NCBI RefSeq assembly: GCF_041146395.1
Contig: NC_090989.1
Span: forward strand, 238,752,843-238,816,842
Source of the DNA: Eulemur rufifrons
Taxonomy: Eukaryota; Chordata; Mammalia; Primates; Lemuridae
Direction of reading: 5' to 3'
Length of the DNA stretch: 64,000 nt
A program made the position numbers and the translations under genes. Below the pieces are notes generated by a model. That model was not told the origin of the DNA and did not search any database. It saw only the letters and a program-made list of their open reading frames with translations. Positions within the stretch are counted from its first letter, which is position 1, and the number at the start of each line of letters is the position of its first letter. Shown one piece after another: positions 35,248 to 47,304 of this stretch.

Positions 35248-38180
35248 TTTCTAATTTTTTATTGTGGTAAAATGCATATAACATGAAATTAACTATCTTA
35301 ATCATTTTAAGTGTACGTTTCAGTGGTACATTCATAACACATTCCTAATGTGAAATCATTGCCATCATCCATCTTCATAACTTTTTCATCTTGTAAAAGT
35401 AAAATTCTATTCCCATTAAACAGTAACTCTCCATTCCCTTCTGCTCCCCAGGCCCTGGCAATCACCGTTCTACTTCTTATCTCTATGATTTTGACTACAC
35501 TAAGTACCTCATATAAATGGAATCGTACAGTAATGGTGACTGGCTTATTTCACTTAGCATAATGCCCACAAAGTTTATTTATGTGATAGAATATGTCATA
35601 ATTTCCTTTCTTTTAAAGGCTGAATAATATTCCATTGTATGCAAATAGTACATTTTGTATATATATTTCATCTGTCAATGAACACTTGGGTTGCTTCCAC
35701 ATATTAGCTACTGTGAATAATTCTGCTATGATTATAGGTATACAAATATCCCTTTTAGACCCTCCTTTTAGTTCTTTTGAGTATGTACCCAGAAATGGAA
35801 TTGCTGGATACTATGGTAATTGTATTTTTAATTTTTTGAGGAATTGCCAAACTGTTTTCCACAACGGCAATACCATTTTATATTCTCTCCAACAATGCAC
35901 GAGAGTTCTAATTACATCTTCAACAACACTTGTAATTTTCTGGTTTTTGATGGTTGCCATCCTGGTGGGTATGAGGTGGTATGTCATTGTGGTTTTGATT
36001 TTCATTAACCTAATGATTAGTGATATTGAGTATTTTTATGTTTATTGTCCGTTTGTGTATCTTTGGAGAAATGTCTATTCAAGTCCTTTGCCCATTTTTG
36101 AATCAGGTTGTTTGGTTTTTTGTTGAGTTTTAAGAGTTCTCTGTATATTCTGGATGTTAATCCCTTATCAGATAGGCAAATACTTTCTCCCATTCTTTAG
36201 GTTGACCTTTTACTCTGTTTATAGTGCCTTTTGATACACAAAATTGTTTAATTTTCATAAAGTCCAAGTATCTATTTTTTCTTTTTTTGCCTATGCCTTG
36301 GTGTTATATTCAAGAAATCATTGCCATGTCCAATGTCTTGAAGCTTTTGCCTATATTTTCTTCTAAGGGTTTTATAGTTTTAGGTCTTACAAATAGACCT
36401 TTGATCCATTTGTAGTAAATTTTTGTATATCGTGTTAGAAAAGGGTCCAAGTTCATTCTTTTGCATGTAGATAGATATCCAGTTTTCCCAGGACCATTGG
36501 CTGAAAAGACTATCCTTTTCCTTGAATGGTCTTGGTGTCTTTGTCAGAATCTTTTGACCATGTATGCAAGGGTTTATTTCTGGGCTGTCTATTCTATTCC
36601 ATTGTTTTTTATGTTTGACTTGATGCCAGTCTCACCCTATTTTGATTACCATAGCTTTGTAGTAAGTTTAAAATGAGGAGGTATGAATCCTCTAGCTTTG
36701 TTCTTTCTCAAGATTGCTTTGCTATTTGGGGTCTCTTGAGATTCCATATGAATTTTAGGATGGGTTTTTCTATTCCTGCAAAAAATGTCATTGAAATTTT
36801 GATAGGCATTGAATTGAATCTTTAGATTGCCTTTAGTAATAATGACATCTTAACAGTATTGTCTTCCAATTCATGAACATGGGATGTCTTTCCATTTATT
36901 TGTCATCTTTAATTTCTTTCAGTACTGTTTTATAGTTTTTGTTGTACACATCTTTCACCTCCTTGGTTAAGTTAATTCCTAAGTATTTATTCTTTTTAAT
37001 GCTATTGCAAATGGAATTCATTTCTTAATTTCCTCTTCGGATTGTTCATTTTCAGTGTGTAGAGGTGCAGCTGATTTTTCTGTGTTGACTCTGTATCCTA
37101 CTACTTTGCTGAATTCGTTTATTAGTTCTAACACGGTTTTTTTGTGTGTAGAATCCTTAGAGTTTTCTACACATAAAATCATATCATCTATGAACAGAGA
37201 TGATTTTACCTCTTCATATCCAATTTAGATTCCTTTTTCTTGCCTCATTTGCCTAGGCTAGAACTTTCAGTACTGTGATGAATAGAAATGGTGAAAGTGG
37301 GCATTGTTGCCTTGTTTCTGATCTTAGAGGAAAAGCTTTCAGTCTTTCACCATTGAGTATGATGTCCATTGTAGGGTTTTCATACATGGCTTATCTTATG
37401 TTGAGCTAGTTTCTTCCTATTCCTAGTTTGTTGAGTTTTTTTTTTTTTTTCATGAAAAGGTGTTGAATTTTGTCGAATGTTTTTTCTGTATCAATTGAGA
37501 TGATCAGTAGTTTTTTAAACTTCATTTTGTTAATGTGGTATGTTATATTGATCAATTTTTATATGTTGAACAATATCCTTGTATGCTGGAAATAAATCCT
37601 ACTTGGTCATGGGGTATAATTTTTTTAAATATGGTATTGAATTCTGCTTGCTAGTGTTTGCTGAGAATTTTTACAACAGTATTTATAAGGGTTATCGATC
37701 TGTAGTTTTCTCATAGTCTCTTTGTCTGGCTTCGGTATCAGGGTGATGCTATCCTTGTAAAATGATTTAGGAACTATTTCTTTTTCTTCAGTTTTTCGGA
37801 AAAGTTTGAGGAAGGACTGGTGTGTGTTTGGTGGATTTCACTGGTGAAGCCATCTGATCCAGGGCTTGTTTTTGTTGGGAGATCTTTTCATTATTGATTC
37901 AGTCTCCTTACTAGTTATAGGTCTCTTTCTTCTTCAGTTAGTCTTGGTATGTTTCATGTTTCTAAGAGTTTGTCCGTTTTATCTAGGTTATACAGTTTGT
38001 TGGTATATAGTTGTTCAGAGTACTCTCTTAATAATCTTTTTTATTTCTGTGGAATCAGTAGTCATGTCCCTATTTTCATTTCTGACTTTAGTAATTTGAG
38101 TCTTCTCGGTTTTCTTTAGTTCATGTAGCTAAATGTTTGTTAATGTTGCTGATCTTTTCCAAGAGCCAACTTTTAATTTT
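35248..38180 (-). mobile_element. Long antisense L1 (about 2.9 kb), older primate/mammalian type
   Basis: Continuous minus-strand L1 runs from its 3' UTR at the left ('attgtggtaaaatgcatata') through ORF2 to about the reverse-transcriptase region near 38180. Recognisable reverse-strand phrases are 'ggctgaataatattccattg', 'ccaggaccattggctgaaaa' and 'tagggttttcatacatggct'. Many stops make it inactive. The 163-codon + strand open frame at 35635-36126 is a shadow of it. Confidence 0.92.
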
Positions 38181-41100
38181 TCCCATCAACTAAAGACGTG
38201 ATTGAGCCTTGATAGGTGATAAAGAGGTGAGTATTTTTTAGCTGTTGGTGGCCATTTCAATGAAATGGATATCACCTACAATTTTCTCCAGCCAAAATAG
38301 GAAAGAAGAGAAAGAAGCTGATATTTGTCTAGTACCTACTTTGATTTTACACATCATCTCATTTCACCATCACGACATTTTGAACCCTGCCCTGTGTTAT
38401 TCCTTTGTTACCATGTATCCTTGCCTTAATTAGTAGGAAATTATAATGGATTCTGTCACAGCAGAATACAGTTCTAATTTTTTTAATCTTCAAAAAGAAG
38501 TTCTGGTTTCAAATTTAAGTGTTGTTGATCCTCTGTTAGTTGTGTTTAAGAATTAATAATACTTAATGAAATTTGACAATTTTCTGCAAGAAGGGAGAAT
38601 AACTTACTTTTTTGTTTTCCTTGAAATATTCATTTGATCTTTTAAAAAAATTCTTATTTTTGCACAGACCCATAAACAGAAATCAGATCATTAGGACATG
38701 ATCTAGCTGTAGTATACATTTTTGTAGAAATAAAAAAAGAGGAAGGATTAAAAAAAAATAAAATCTTTTCATTGGTATTTTAAAGTAAGACCTATTGGTT
38801 TTGATTTCAGTAATGGTTTTGTAAAAGAGTGAGTTTCTTTGGTTTTGAAAATGTACATTAAAATTCTGTGTACTCTGCAATAGATACCGTTTACTCATTT
38901 GCAAAAGATCTAATTCACTTGTCCTAGTGGATTCTAATGCATGCATCCGAGATTTTTAGATTTGAAAGGCATTGCAGAAATTGGGTAAATCACTCTTCTT
39001 ATGTTGAGTGAGGAAGCAGAGGTTCAAGAGGTTAGACAGCTCATCCAAGGTCATGGACGTGGAACGATCTCCAAACTCCTACCTCACAGTGTAGTGCCCA
39101 TCCTGTTTCCTGAGTCATCCACACTGCCTCACCTCTGTATTCTTAAACACCTAACCGGTGTAAATATAGCTAAAGCTTTACATTTTGCTGCTGAGAAGTA
39201 CTAATTTGACCTATTTTAATGAAGGATGTGATAAAGCAGCGAGAGCCAGTGTAGCATTCTGGGAAGAGAACGGGCTTTTGAGACACAACTATGATTCAAA
39301 TTCTGGCTCAGCTTTTTGTTGCTATGTGTCCTTGGGCAAGTTACCTCATTTTTCTTTGGTTCATTTTCCTTATCTGTAAGATGGAGGAACAAAATCTGTC
39401 CTTTTGTTACTGCAAGGATTAAAGAGATAATGTATGTGAATTGTATATAATAGATACTTCTGAAATGATAGCTGTAGGATGAAATGTGGTTCTGATCTTT
39501 AGTTTTTCAAAAACATTTCAGGACTCTTTCTGTGTTTTCAGACCAGATAGTAGCAATTGTGAATACTAGTACAAATCATTCAGCATTTGTCCTGCTAAAG
39601 ATCTCCGTTCTCTTGGGCAGCGAGGTTTGGTTTCTATGAGGTGGGTAGAGATAACAAAGGAATTAAGTCGCTAAAAGCAGTGAAAAGCTTCCAAAACACC
39701 TGTTTCATGTCTGTGATTTTCCCTCATGGATGCTAAATACATTAGGTTTCCCCTAAAAGGACATGAGCATGACTTGGAATACTGTGGCCACCTGTTCTGC
39801 CTCAGTGTGTCAACTGTGTTCATCAACACCAACCCAGGGTGGGGGCTGGATTTTCTTCTTCCCTGTTGTGACAGACAGATGCCCTGTCAATATGTTTCCT
39901 TATTTAAAGAAGGAAGGAAGCCACTCTTGAGAACATAACATAGCAGTTTCAGTCAGATTGCATTTTTTCTTTTATTTACCCCAAACACTCCTGTCATAAT
40001 CATTGAGGGTGGGGAGGAAAATGGCGTGAAGAAGGGCAGATTTACTCCCCCTCGCTGCCCCTCTAGCAGTGAACACTCATTCTCACCTCCCCTAGCCCCC
40101 ACCCCCACCCCCAGCCGTGCTCAGGCCTCTCCACTCCAGCTTCCTCCTCCACAGCGACTGCTGGTTTCCAGAGTTACAGAAATCCCATTTGTTACAAACC
40201 TTGATTTTGAATTATTGTATATGAAACTAAATTTAAAAAAATGACATTGAAACCCCCTATTTTTTTCCTTAGGAAAAGGAACGCTCCATGTTCTGGACTC
40301 ATTGTCCTTGGGACCAAACCCCCTCAAAAAAACACCTTTTGTCGGGTCTTCAGAGGTCTGTGAGCTATATAGGTCCTGACATTTCACAGAACCTTTCTAG
40401 AACAAGAATCTCAAGGGTTTTCCTACAAATGTCTGTCAAAACATCAATATCCACTTTGGTGGTGTGCTGCATCCCTGTTATATAGACACATTGGACAGAA
40501 ACGGTAGCTCAGAAGTACCCACCCAGAGATTATCAGGAACATTGTATTCAACAACGAGAAATCTGAATGGTATATGTATCAGTGTGCTACGTTATGCTCT
40601 ATACTTCTTCAGATGTTCAAGTTGTTTCATCTTTTTTAAGCCAAGAAGTATAATAGTACTTTACTTAGCCACCACAGATGAGAATTGGAGTGCAGTGAAG
40701 TTCCCCCTGAGCTGGGAGGTTAACCAGCATTGTGCTGCTGAAGGTTTAGCAGCTGTCGCTCTGGAAGGAAAACCTTAACTTATAACGTTTGCCAATTTTT
40801 GTGTTGCAAAATCTCTCGTGGCCATTTTCAAGCTACCAATGTGACGTCACTGAACTTAAACTTGCAGAAAGCAGCTCACGTTTTGCTCCCATGAGCAGTG
40901 CTGGCTGAATCTGGCACATCACTGGGTGAAACTGCCAAGAAAGAGTAGCTCCAACAGGTAGGCAGGCAGTGAGTGCTCAGCAAATACCTGTAGATGGAGG
41001 CAGCGAGACCTTTGTAGGATGGAGGATGTTAGGAACCTGCCTCTTCTTTATTTCTGAACATCTAAGATTATACATTGATCAGTTGATCTCATCCTTTTGT

Positions 41101-41401
41101 CTTGTCAATATAAAGCACTGTGTCAATAAAATACCATCATGCAAGCATTCAGTAAATCATGCAGTCAAGAAATCGTGTATTTCTATGAGGCTTCTTTCAG
41201 AGTTATTTTTCTAAGTAACCTTATTCAGGAAGAATAAACCCAGATGAAATCTTTATAAAGATAAAAGCTTCAGAAATCCATGTGAAATGAAAAGTATTTA
41301 ATAAATGATTTGCTCATAAATGTAGGAATTCAACTAGTTTGTAAAAATTACTTTGATATAAAGTTTGTTAAAATAATCAGATATAAAAAGACAAGATAAG
41401 G
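38181..41401. other. SH3GL2: SH3GL2 intron 3 stretch with MIR fragments
   Basis: 38310-38400 and 38960-39120 are antisense MIR pieces ('aggaagcagaggttcaagag'), and 39235-39470 is a sense MIR ('gtgtccttgggcaagttacc'). 39500-41400 shows no repeat I can name. 40070-40180 is C-rich ('ccccacccccacccccagcc'). Confidence 0.6.
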
Positions 41402-41850
41402 GGTTGAATAATGTCAAAACTCTTGTCCCCTCAGAACCTCAGAATGTGACCTCTGTCATCTTGGGCTGCCATAACAAAATACCATAGATTGGGTGGCTTA
41501 AACAACAGAAATTAATTTTCTTGCAGATTGGAAGGCTAGGCAGTCCCAGATCAAGGTGCTGGCCAATTTAATTTCTGATGAGGGCTTTCTTCCTGGCTTG
41601 CAGGTGGCCACCTTCTCACTGTGTCCTCACGTAGCCTTTTCTTGGTGCATGTGTGTGTAGAGAGAGAGATCTTACCTCCCTCTTCTCATAAGGCCACTAG
41701 TCCTGTTGGATTAGGACCCCAACCTTATGGCCTTATTTAACCTTGATTACCTCCTAACAGCGTTATTTCCAAATACAGTCGGTCACATTGGGGATTAGGG
41801 CTTCAACATATGAATTGGGGTGGGGGGCCATAATTCAATCCATAGCAGTC
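41402..41850 (-). repeat. ERVL-MaLR-type LTR, antisense, joined to a sense LTR stub
   Basis: 41454-41850 is the reverse complement of a MaLR LTR ('gggctgccataacaaaatac', 'tatggccttatttaacct', terminal 'ttcaatccatagcag'). 41402-41453 ('ggttgaataatgtcaaaact', 'gaacctcagaatgtgacc') is the start of a related LTR in + orientation. Confidence 0.75.
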
Positions 41851-42059
41851 TTCTTACTTTTTTTACCTTCATCACTTACTACTTCTATTCCTTTGGCCTA
41901 AATTGGACTCTCTTATCTCATCCTTAGTGTTATACTAGGGGCAACATTAGATATTTATATCTCTGCTCACAAACTCTGAGAAACTTTGCTCTTGGCCATG
42001 ATAATCTGGGAATGCCATATGTATTCATTCAGTATACCTCTTGGTTAACCTACTTCCAT

Positions 42060-42250
42060 AATACAAATAATTTATCATATTGTTCATAGCCTCCATTTTA
42101 TTATTTCTGTAAGTGCCAAGCACAGTGCCAGGTATTCTACAAATAACATTTCTAATTCTCATATAATCCAGCAAGGTAGCTTTGGTTTTATCCGTTCTGT
42201 AGGTAAGAAGCCCATTCATTTTTTTTCCCCAATTATCTGCCACATTTCTT
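42060..42250 (-). repeat. MIR SINE
   Basis: The phrases 'caagcacagtgccaggtatt' and 'tctcatataatccagcaagg' match antisense MIR. Confidence 0.65.
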
Positions 42251-42254
42251 CTAA

Positions 42255-43000
42255 GGCAGTGTTCTAAGCCCTGGATATATTATTATTACTACGTCAATGA
42301 ATGGAGTGGACAGAGCCCCTGCCCTCCTGGAGCTGATGCTCTAGCGGAAAGAGATTGATGGAGAATAATCGCCTAATGTCAGGCAGTGACCAGTGCAGTG
42401 AAGGGAAATGAAGAGTAAGCGGGGGGTTGGGAGGGGAGAGTGACTGGGTCTGGGAAGATAATATGCTCGGTGTGTTCAGGGAACAGCAAGAGCCACGACA
42501 GCAAGGGGAGGTCAGAGGGGCCAGAGCACACAGGACCTTGTCACCATTGTTGGGACTTTGGCTCCTACTCTGGATGACATGGGAACATATCAAGGGCTTT
42601 GAGGAGCAGAGTGACATGATCTAACTTAAATTGAATAGGACTTCCCTGACGCTGACAAGGAGAATAGATTTTAGGGGACAGGAGTGGAAGCAGGGAGGCC
42701 AGTAGGAGCCTATTTTAGTAATCCAGGCTAGAGATGATGGTGGCTGGGACCAGAGTGAGAAGTGGTCTGCTCTTGGGTAAGTTTTGAATGTAGTGCTGAA
42801 TTCACTGACTAATTGGATATGGAGTGTGAGACAGAGAGGCAGCAAAGATGACTGTAAAGTTAGGGGCTGAGCAAATAGAAGAATGAGTGGAATTGTGTTC
42901 ATTAATATCGAGAGTACTATAGGAGGAGCAGGTATGGGATGATGGTGGGAAATCTGAAGTTTAGTTTGCAAATGTTAAGTTTGACATGCCTACATATCCT
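42255..43000. repeat. L2 LINE fragment, about 0.75 kb
   Basis: The phrases 'cagagtgacatgatctaact', 'ggggacaggagtggaagcag', 'aatccaggctagagatgatg' and 'atatggagtgtgagacagag' match the well-known L2 interior. The minus-strand open frames across it (107 and 116 codons) are not genes. Confidence 0.85.
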
Positions 43001-43339
43001 AGTGCAGGCGAGTGGGTATTGCACTACATGAGTCTGTAGTATGGTGGAAAGGGCTGGTCTGGAGAGGTGCATTTGAGAATCACCCGCTTACGACCTCAGG
43101 GAGATTCTGGGATCGGGTAGCCAATAAGAGGAGGGACCCCAATACCCAGACTTGCTCGTATGTCCGAGTACCCTCAGAGACATGTTCTTTGGCCTAATCT
43201 GCTAGATATTCTAAATCAGCAAGACGGAGATGGGGTCCTTAAATCAATGGTTTTAGAAAGTTTTCTGAGTAATTCTTACATGCATGAGGTTGTTTTATTT
43301 TTTCTTTGAGCCTTGTGAAGACTTTCCACCTGCAACTTT

Positions 43340-43615
43340 TAGTCACATGGAAAATTTGATGGAGTAGGGAAGAGAATGGGCTTTAGAGTGACTCAGACCA
43401 GAGTCTGAATCTGTGTTTGCCTGTTAGTAACTTATGAAAACTTGGACAGGTCTCTCAGCCTCTCTGAGCCTCCATATCCTCCCTTTATGGATACAGCCCA
43501 TCCTCTTTCTACAAATATGAACAATACGACAGAGTTGTTGTAAAGATTAAGTTAAATTGTTTATGTAAAGTTCCTGGTTTATGGTAGACACTAGTTAAAG
43601 GTTAATCTCACCTGC
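43340..43615 (+). repeat. MIR SINE
   Basis: The phrases 'gaatgggctttagagtgact', 'tctgaatctgtgtttgcctg' and 'tctcagcctctctgagcctc' follow MIR order over nearly full length. Confidence 0.8.
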
Positions 43616-43942
43616 TAAATATAAAACCACCTGAAGACAAAACTGTTCTAGAATTTTGTTTCATCTCTATTTCAGGGGGTTTTCTTTTCCTTTCTGTTAT
43701 CTAATGGCCTAGCTTTCAGGAGTCCAGATGTTGTCAGATAAGCCACCTCCCTTTATCTAGCCCCCCCTTTTGTGCTGAAGACCCATCTGCTTAGTTATCT
43801 GCTGTACAACTGCACGGATATGCTGTTAGACTGTGTTTGCTGAAATTGAAGTCCTCACTCCTTTCCAAAACCTTCTCTTCGTCCTGTGTTCTTCCTCTCA
43901 GACTGACATCATCACCTCCCAGGTAGTCTAGACACTTTAACA

Positions 43943-44066
43943 CAGTCGTCCTCAACCTTGGCTGCACCTTAGAATCACCTAAGGGACTTTAAAAACCATC
44001 AGTGTCCAGGCCACATGCCAAACCAATTATATCACAATCCCTGGGAGTGGGACACAGGTATTAACA
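43943..44066 (+). mobile_element. MER5-like hAT-Charlie fragment
   Basis: The phrases 'cctcaaccttggctgcacct' and 'tagaatcacctaagggactt' with 'ctgggagtgggacacaggta' match MER5B. The right third is missing. Confidence 0.75.
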
Positions 44067-45560
44067 CTTTTTTCTGAATGTTTTTATTGATCTGTAACAT
44101 ACAAAGGCTGGGTCTTACTTCTTCCAGAGCCTCCCTAGCATTCCCTTTCACATAAGTGCTTAATACATATTTGTTTTGTTCATTTTACCACATAGGAAAT
44201 CTTTTAAAAACAGATTAAATAGAATTTTGGTAAATAACAATTGAATCAGGCACTGGAACTTTAAAATTTTTTGGTACAGGGAATACATAATTGTTTGCAA
44301 TGTAACCTACTTATTGATTTTCATTAATTTGATCTTTTTGTAACTCTTTAGCTAGGGCTCATAGTTTAGCTTAGGGAACCCTCTTTTGTTGAGGAAAATG
44401 AGAAGCGATTTCCTGATGCTGGGAGAGGCGATCAGTTTCTGTCATTCTCACATAATGCAGGTTTTCGCACTTATGCAGTGCCTCCAAGGTGCCAGGTTAC
44501 TGAGGGAGATTGGAGTGAATGGGGGGCAGATCACAGCCCCTTGGACCACCTGAGAAGTGGGACTGTACCCTTCTGCTCTTTACGAAATGGAGTCAGGAGT
44601 GAAAAGGCCCAGCAGCCTCGGACTCCTGAACATTTAATTAGTGTAGGGGCAAAGCAGGCGGCCACCAGCAGCATGACCTGCTCTCTCCCATCAGACCCCA
44701 CAGTGAGTGGTGTGAGCAGATTTTATCAGCAGCCTCTAGCGCCTTTGCAGATCACAGAGGGAGGTCTTCGTGCTTTCAAACAGAGAAGTTTTATGTAAGG
44801 ATTAGAAAAAATGATGTATATGTAAGCATTTTGTAAAAAATTAAAACTTCTAATGGAATAATCCAGCCACCGTGGGCAGGAGTCAGGCAGGCGGGAGTCC
44901 ACCAGCACCTCTGCGTCTGCCCCTCACCCCTCTAACAGCGCAGCTTTCAGAATGTGGAGGCTGCTGCGTCCCCTTTCCCGCCCAGATCTTGCCCAGCCTC
45001 CCTTGGGACCACTTCTACCTTGGTCCATGGGAACAGACAGGGAAGGGACTCTAGGAAATGAAGTTCCCTGCACAACCAAGTTGTCAGTAGAGCATTCCAG
45101 AACACACACTCAGAAAACAGAGCCTGGAAGAGGGAAGGAAGGAGGCTCCAGCCTGTGTCCAGTGCCTGGCATGTCATCTGTGCTGGTTACTCTTGTTGCA
45201 GGTTATCACTGAGGCTGACTGACAGTCTTATAAATGATTTAGTTCTCAGGGGTGCACAGCTGGCTGGCAAGACTTACAGCCTGGATTTTTACCTATGTCC
45301 ATGTGAGCTCAAAGCTCATGTTTACTTTAATGCACTCTGTTGCTTTCTGTGAAAGGCAAGACCTGATGGTTTATTTTTCTGTTTGTTTGGATTTAGAAAT
45401 AAAAAATGTAAAAAACTAAGACTGACCGGAAGTACTGAGTTTGCAGCATTTCCAGCTAGTTGCCACACTAGATGAGCAGCCTTGGGAGAGACTAAGCAGT
45501 GACTCACATGGACACTGCTTTTATGTCAGAGGAAAGTAACTAGGGCATGGCTAGCAGCGC
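44067..45560. other. SH3GL2: SH3GL2 intron 3 stretch without recognised repeat
   Basis: 44470-45230 is GC-richer than its surroundings with several short open frames on both strands, none with a family signature. Nothing in it looks like an exon of SH3GL2. Confidence 0.4.
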
Positions 45561-45589
45561 TTCTGGTTTGTTCATTTGTTTTGTTTTGT

Positions 45590-45875
45590 TTTGCCTATTT
45601 TTTTTTTTTTTTTGCCTGTTTGAGTTTTAATTGCATTTTCATGAAATCTGCAGATTAATTTGGGAATAACTGATATCTTTATTGAACCTCTCCCTTATCG
45701 TGAATATGATGTATCTTTCTATTTATTTTCTCTACTTTAATGATTTTCAATTGATTTTATAATTTTTTTTCATCTTAAATTTCCTGTTAGGTATTTTAAA
45801 ATTTTTGTTTCTCTTTTAAATGATATCTTTTCTTAGTGGTAAAATATATATACCATAAAATTTACCATTTTAGGC
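45590..45875 (-). mobile_element. Old L1 fragments, antisense
   Basis: After a 17-base T run, 'aatttgggaataactgatat' and 'atgatgtatctttctattta' are decayed L1 ORF2. 45836-45875 ('ataccataaaatttaccatt') is an L1 3' UTR end of the older type seen at 35248. Confidence 0.6.
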
Positions 45876-46003
45876 TTTTTTTAAATTTCAGAATATTATG
45901 GGGGTATAAACATTTTGGTTACATGAATTACTTTTGTACAGTTTGAGTCAAAGTTCTAAGGGTGTCCATCACCCAGATAGTGTGCATTGTACCCATTAGG
46001 TGT
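45876..46003 (-). mobile_element. Short L1 3' UTR insertion, antisense
   Basis: The sequence 'aatttcagaatattatgggg' to 'gtgcattgtacccattaggt' is the same 3' UTR as the 4829 and 17287 copies, truncated to about 130 bases. I did not find a clear target-site duplication. Confidence 0.8.
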
Positions 46004-46165
46004 GAATTTAGAGCTTCTGTTTTATCCTCAGCAAAGCTTGGACTTCCCTTTGGCTGTTCCCAGAATTGGAAACTTTGCCAGGGATGCTACAGATTATGCT
46101 TTAGATTTGGGAGTTCATTAAGATTCAGCCTTGGCTGCATTTTTCTCCCTTAAAAGAGAGCATAA

Positions 46166-46456
46166 GGCCAGGCATGGTGGCTCACACCTGTAATCCTGGC
46201 ACTTTGGGAGGCAAAGGCAGGAGGATTGCTTGAGATCTCAGGAGTTCGAGACCAGCCTGAGCAAGAGTGAGACCCTGTCTCTACTAAAAATAGAAAAAAG
46301 TAGCTAGGCATGGTGGTGCACACTTGTAGTCTCAGCTACTTGGGAGGCTAGGGTAGGAGGATTGCTTGAGACCAGCACTTTGAGGTTGCAGTGAGCTATG
46401 ATGATGCCACTGCACTCTAGCCAGAGCAACAGAGCAAGACTCTGTCTCAAAAAAAA
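46166..46456 (+). mobile_element. Alu SINE, strepsirrhine type
   Basis: A full-length dimer starts 'ggccaggcatggtggctcac'. The left arm continues 'gcctgagcaagagtgagacc' and 'actaaaaatagaaaaaagta', and the right arm ends 'gagcaagactctgtctcaaa'. The 'gagcaagagtgaga' segment and 'aaaatagaaa' linker are what I associate with lemur/galago Alus. It lies in gene orientation within intron 3. Confidence 0.93.
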
Positions 46457-46776
46457 GAAACTTCTTTTTGTTAGAGGACAAAACAGTGGGAGCCCTTTGG
46501 AGAATAGATCAGCTTTTTATGGTCATCCTAGTTTCACTTCTTGCTGTTTCCGTTCACCTAATAAATTTCCTTCCAGAAATCACCTAGATATAGATTGATC
46601 AAACCCTTTTCTTTTGTGGCGTTTTCTGATAGCATTTCACCTGTTAATCCTCATTAACTTTTCCTGGCCTATTCTCTTCATACCAGTGAACACATTTCTT
46701 AGTAAAACTTTCAGGTTGAAAGATCCTAAAGGTTAGGGCAATGGGCAGATTATCAAGACACTAGGAGTATTTTTTT

Positions 46777-47285
46777 TGTTTATTTCATCTTCTTATGGGG
46801 GATACAGAATTTCAGGTTACATACGTTGCCCATGTACCGCCTGTTCCCCCAAGTCAAAGCTCCAGGCGTATCCGTTCCCCAGATAGTGCGCATTGCACCC
46901 ATCATGTAGGTATATATCCCATCCCCTCCTCACATTCCCCCCCTCCCCGAGTCAGCACCTTCAAGCATGATCATTCCCCAGATTGTGCGCAACGCACTCA
47001 TCATGTAGGTATACACCCATCCCCTCCCCAACCCCCCACCTCAGTGTGATATCCGATTGGTATCGTTCCCAGATGTGAATTTAGGTGATGATCAGGGAAA
47101 CCAATTTTCTGGTGAGTACATGTGATGCTTGTTTTTCCATTCTTGGGATACTTCGCTTAATACAATGGGTTCCAACTCTCTCCAGGAGAACCATAGAGAT
47201 GTCGTATCTCCGTTATTTCTTATAGCTGAGTAATATTCCATGGTATACATATACCACAGTTTACTAATCCATTCATGTATTGATG
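46777..47285 (-). mobile_element. Younger L1 3' end with perfect 19-bp target-site duplication
   Basis: A minus-strand L1 is flanked by identical copies of 'gacactaggagtatttttt' at 46757-46775 (start of its T tail overlapping) and 47286-47304. Late ORF2 phrases ('agctgagtaatattccatgg') lie at the right. The 3' UTR at the left contains two copies of a roughly 70-base block starting 'ccccagatagtgcgcattgc' (about 46876) and 'ccccagattgtgcgcaacgc' (about 46975). The undamaged duplication suggests it is the most recent L1 in the window. Confidence 0.92.
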
Positions 47286-47304
47286 GACACTAGGAGTATT
47301 TTTT

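Noticed and set aside
35635..36126. 163-codon + strand open frame
   Set aside because: It is the antisense of an old L1 ORF2 and so is a shadow.
42294..42971. Minus-strand open frames of 107 and 116 codons
   Set aside because: They lie within an L2 fragment and show no protein signature.
46795..47049. 84-codon Pro/Ser/His-rich open frame with internal repeats
   Set aside because: It reads the duplicated 3' UTR block of a minus-strand L1 in the wrong direction; the protein repeat is a consequence of the DNA duplication.
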